Below are positions 62,901 to 64,000 of a DNA stretch of 64,000 bases, piece after piece. How positions within the stretch are numbered: position 1 is the stretch's first letter; each line of letters starts with the position of its first letter. Position numbers and translations under genes: made by a program. The notes beneath the pieces were generated by a model. It ran no database searches, was not told where the DNA came from, and saw only the letters and a program-made list of their open reading frames with translations. Origin of the DNA: Tubiluchus corallicola (Eukaryota; Priapulida; Priapulimorpha; Priapulimorphida; Tubiluchidae); the NCBI GenBank assembly GCA_030141605.1, contig JAQGDQ010000166.1, positions 200,001-264,000 on the forward strand. Direction: 5' to 3'.

Positions 62901-63406
62901 CGCACAGGTGACTCACAGGTTATTAACCGAAAGCTGGCTTGAAAATAAAATGTTTACATTTCCTCCACAGATGGCGCCACATACATGAATTTTAGAAGTA
63001 AATTAAAAAATTGCAGCCACAATAGAGATACGTTATGCATGCTTGGTTTTCCTATTTTTGGATAATTTTCGATTTATAATATATTAATAACACTTGATTA
63101 AAACATTTTCGCCCCATAATTTGATTATATAATTTTGTATGTCATCATTCTATTTCATAACGCAAATTTCTTTTTTCCATAATCATACATAAATCTTGTT
63201 TAGGCGTCCGAAGTTGGGGATGTAGAAAAATGTTTGGAATGGCTGGCTAAACGAGCGAGCGAACATCAAAAAATAAAGAAGGTTGCCGATTTGGAGGGCC
63301 TTGTCATAGATTTGGTTGTCTATGGCACGCCGATAACAGCACCATCTACAGAGCAAATTTACAACCGCCTTACCAGCTCTGTTTTTGACTTTGATGAAGA
63401 CACAAA
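50776..63406 (+). CDS. MAEL: Maelstrom (piRNA pathway; exons 1-7, 3' end outside window)
   Basis: Exons are 50776-50919, 55396-55512, 56445-56529, 60437-60583, 60857-60898, 62564-62694 and 63204-63406; phases join (289 residues plus two bases). The first ~75 residues form an HMG box ([18 protein letters not shown], then [13 protein letters not shown]). A basic linker (about 80-115) follows, then the MAEL domain from about residue 118, an RNase H-like fold. Its conserved Glu-Cys-His-Cys set is visible at E142, C145, H159 and C221. Compared with human MAEL the domain continues past the window edge (human continues DYSSNTRCKWHEE). Family role: germline transposon silencing, in nuage and nucleus with Piwi proteins. 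The start codon immediately precedes the HMG box, as in human MAEL. The introns are large and full of transposon debris. Confidence 0.94.
52028..53185 (-). repeat. 193-bp satellite made of LINE C-terminal coding sequence
   Basis: The motif tttaactgca (or aactaca) recurs at 52031, 52224, 52418, 52611, 52805 and 52998, spacing 193-194 bp, six copies. On - each encodes the LINE end ([29 protein letters not shown]). Confidence 0.93.
53465..53520. repeat. Perfect palindrome inserted in LINE
   Basis: Arms of 21 bp (CCAAGGACTACTATACTACTA and its complement) around a TA-rich centre, interrupting the LINE reading frame between the RT core and the C-terminus. Confidence 0.9.
54240..54850 (+). mobile_element. 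Second non-LTR retrotransposon fragment
   Basis: On + it reads [15 protein letters not shown], then with frame breaks [35 protein letters not shown]. This is the typical LINE ORF2 end (RxxFFSxRVIxxWNxLP). It lies head-to-head with the preceding LINE. Confidence 0.78.
54860..55373 (+). mobile_element. Rep-B copy 6, 5'-truncated
   Basis: Matches Rep-B from aaacacaatttcatg to gtcttcctttaa, ending about 20 bp before MAEL exon 2. Confidence 0.78.
55396..55512 (+). CDS. MAEL: MAEL exon 2 (HMG box, second half)
   Basis: The acceptor is ttttcag and the donor gtaagc. It encodes [18 protein letters not shown] to GQLLS, 39 codons, phase 0. A Rep-B copy ends about 20 bp upstream. Confidence 0.92.
55706..56260 (+). 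mobile_element. Rep-G copy 3
   Basis: Matches 7112-7730, with one internal unit expanded to five copies (55820-55985). Confidence 0.68.
55820..55985. repeat. 33-bp tandem repeat carrying CRE-like palindromes
   Basis: Five copies of a 33-bp unit. TGACGTCA is intact at 55844, 55877 and 55943; it is TGATGTCA at 55910 and lost at 55976. Confidence 0.93.
56445..56529 (+). CDS. MAEL: MAEL exon 3 (basic linker)
   Basis: The acceptor is aaacag and the donor gtttgt. It encodes [18 protein letters not shown] then [10 protein letters not shown], ending in phase 1. This linker is poorly conserved, so support is mainly phase and splice sites. Confidence 0.75.
56583..57360 (+). mobile_element. Possible hAT-like fragment
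   Basis: Begins CAGTGGCGGCTCATTTATAG, a terminal sequence style common in animal hAT elements. It contains a 68-codon frame (56943-57149; [18 protein letters not shown]) loosely like the start of hAT transposases. No right end found. Confidence 0.35.
57490..57635. repeat. Short tandem repeat, about 64-bp unit
   Basis: cgtgtatcaaaaagctt with taacttacatg is repeated two to three times in MAEL intron 3. Confidence 0.8.
57640..59390. other. MAEL intron 3 DNA without a recognised gene
   Basis: Includes gggggggg near 57845 and a cgactcc-rich patch (59105-59215). I see no exon or bounded element. Confidence 0.5.
59755..60387 (+). mobile_element. Non-LTR retrotransposon 3' end
   Basis: Encodes [19 protein letters not shown] then [19 protein letters not shown] to a stop at 59969, the conserved LINE C-terminus (GxxLWNxLPxELK...FKKxLK). 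A 3' UTR follows, ending in aataaactaaaaaataaaa about 45 bp before MAEL exon 4. Confidence 0.8.
60437..60583 (+). CDS. MAEL: MAEL exon 4 (MAEL domain start)
   Basis: The acceptor is tctatag and the donor gtatgt. It encodes [18 protein letters not shown] then [10 protein letters not shown] and YHEFIDPG. It holds E, C and H of the ECHC set. Confidence 0.95.
60857..60898 (+). CDS. MAEL: MAEL exon 5 (42-nt micro-exon)
   Basis: The acceptor is ttttag and the donor gtaagt. It encodes [14 protein letters not shown], matching GEIPRGFRFHCQA in human MAEL by position, with phase 1 at both ends. Confidence 0.85.
60984..61679 (+). mobile_element. Rep-A copy, near full length
   Basis: Starts cttaaagcacaagaaaacg and ends cttttcttgtcctttaaagg. 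Forms the left arm of a tail-to-tail inverted pair in MAEL intron 5. Confidence 0.82.
61671..62551 (-). mobile_element. Rep-A copy, inverted, expanded by a minisatellite
   Basis: On - it reads from aagcaaaagaaaatactt to the shared TTTAAAGGA end. It contains a CT-rich tract (61944-62020) and the 34-bp array. Its outer end is about 12 bp from the MAEL exon 6 acceptor. Confidence 0.72.
62049..62487. repeat. 34-bp minisatellite in MAEL intron 5
   Basis: About 13 copies of a 34-bp unit (caacaatagtatgcaataag + acacttatcc). Confidence 0.95.
62564..62694 (+). CDS. MAEL: MAEL exon 6
   Basis: The acceptor is cactttag and the donor gtaagt. It encodes [14 protein letters not shown] to YPPVYCL, aligning with SHKIPISNFERG and WPPIYCK in human MAEL. 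It provides the last Cys of the ECHC set. Confidence 0.93.
63204..63406 (+). CDS. MAEL: MAEL exon 7
   Basis: The acceptor is gtttag and the donor gtatgt at 63407. It encodes [18 protein letters not shown] to VFDFDEDTK, ending in phase 2. Its last bases and donor are repeated in the following minisatellite. Confidence 0.9.
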
Positions 63407-64000
63407 GTATGTTTCTATTATTTTACAATCTCTATATTTAAAACACTAACTACACAAAGTATGTTTCTGTTATTTTACAATCTCTATATTTGAAACACTA
63501 ACTACACAAAGTATGTTTCTATTATTTTACAATCTCTATATTTGAAACACTAACTACACAAAGCATGTTTCTATTATTTTACAATCTCTATATTTGAAAC
63601 ACTAACTACACAAAGCATGTTTCTATTATTTTACAACCTCTATATGTGAAACACTAACTACACAAAGTATGTTTCTATTATTTTACGATCTTTATATGTG
63701 AAACACTAACTACACAAAGTATGTTTCTATATTCTACGATCTCTATATTTGAAACACTAACTACACAAAGTATGTTTCTTTATTCTACAATCTCTATATT
63801 TGAAACACTAACTACACAAGGTATGTTTCTATTATTTTACGATCTCTATATGTGAAACACTAACTACACAAAGTATGTTTCTTTATTTTACGATCTCCAT
63901 ATTTGAAACACTATCTACACAAAGTATGTTTCTATTATTTTACGATCTCCATATTTGAAACACTAACTACACAAAGTATGTTTCTATTATTTTACGATCT
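63403..64000. repeat. 52-bp minisatellite repeating the MAEL exon 7 splice donor
   Basis: About eleven units of 52 bp, starting inside exon 7 and running off the window. Each unit contains acacaaagtatgtttct, so each repeats ACAAA-GTATGT, the exon end and donor. Confidence 0.94.

Overview
This is a stretch of animal (metazoan) nuclear DNA: AT-rich, intron-rich and dense in repeats. Three conserved animal genes can be read exon by exon with GT-AG introns (one GC-AG) and consistent reading phases. An Ovo-like zinc-finger transcription factor is on + (five coding exons, 2989-21666, 404 codons). The mitochondrial AAA+ disaggregase CLPB/SKD3 is on - (fifteen coding exons, 49042 down to 27911, 621 codons). 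The piRNA-pathway protein Maelstrom is on + (exons 1-7 from 50776, running off the right edge at 64000). The gene set and repeat style suggest an invertebrate, but I cannot name the phylum from sequence alone.

Layout. 1-2988: simple repeats and no recognisable gene. 2989-21666: the ovo gene, with a 13.5 kb first intron full of MITE-like repeats, two LINE 3' ends and a 42-bp minisatellite. 21667-27910: convergent intergenic DNA holding pogo-like MITEs and a nested hAT-like element. 27911-49042: CLPB, whose introns carry minisatellites (51 bp and 104 bp), long microsatellites and many dispersed repeats. 49043-50775: divergent CLPB/MAEL intergenic region, a candidate shared promoter. 50776-64000: MAEL, with introns containing LINE fragments, a LINE-derived 193-bp satellite, an array of CRE-like palindromes, a tail-to-tail inverted pair of MITEs, and finally a 52-bp minisatellite that copies the exon 7 splice donor.

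Repeats fall into families present several times in the window. Rep-A, Rep-B, Rep-C and Rep-G have related ends starting TTTAAAGGA. Rep-D has AAGCCTTTTCACAGTT inverted ends. Rep-E, Rep-K and Rep-M resemble Tc1/mariner-pogo MITEs. Rep-L exists once interrupted by a hAT-like insertion and once intact. Fragments of several non-LTR retrotransposons are also present. All family labels here are my own.

The genes have no obvious joint pathway: Ovo is an epithelial/germline transcription factor, CLPB a mitochondrial intermembrane-space chaperone, and Maelstrom a germline transposon-silencing protein. I saw no clear new multi-gene system. The most unusual structures are the splice-site-copying minisatellite in MAEL, the satellite made from a LINE coding end, and the chimeric MITE-LINE ends present twice.
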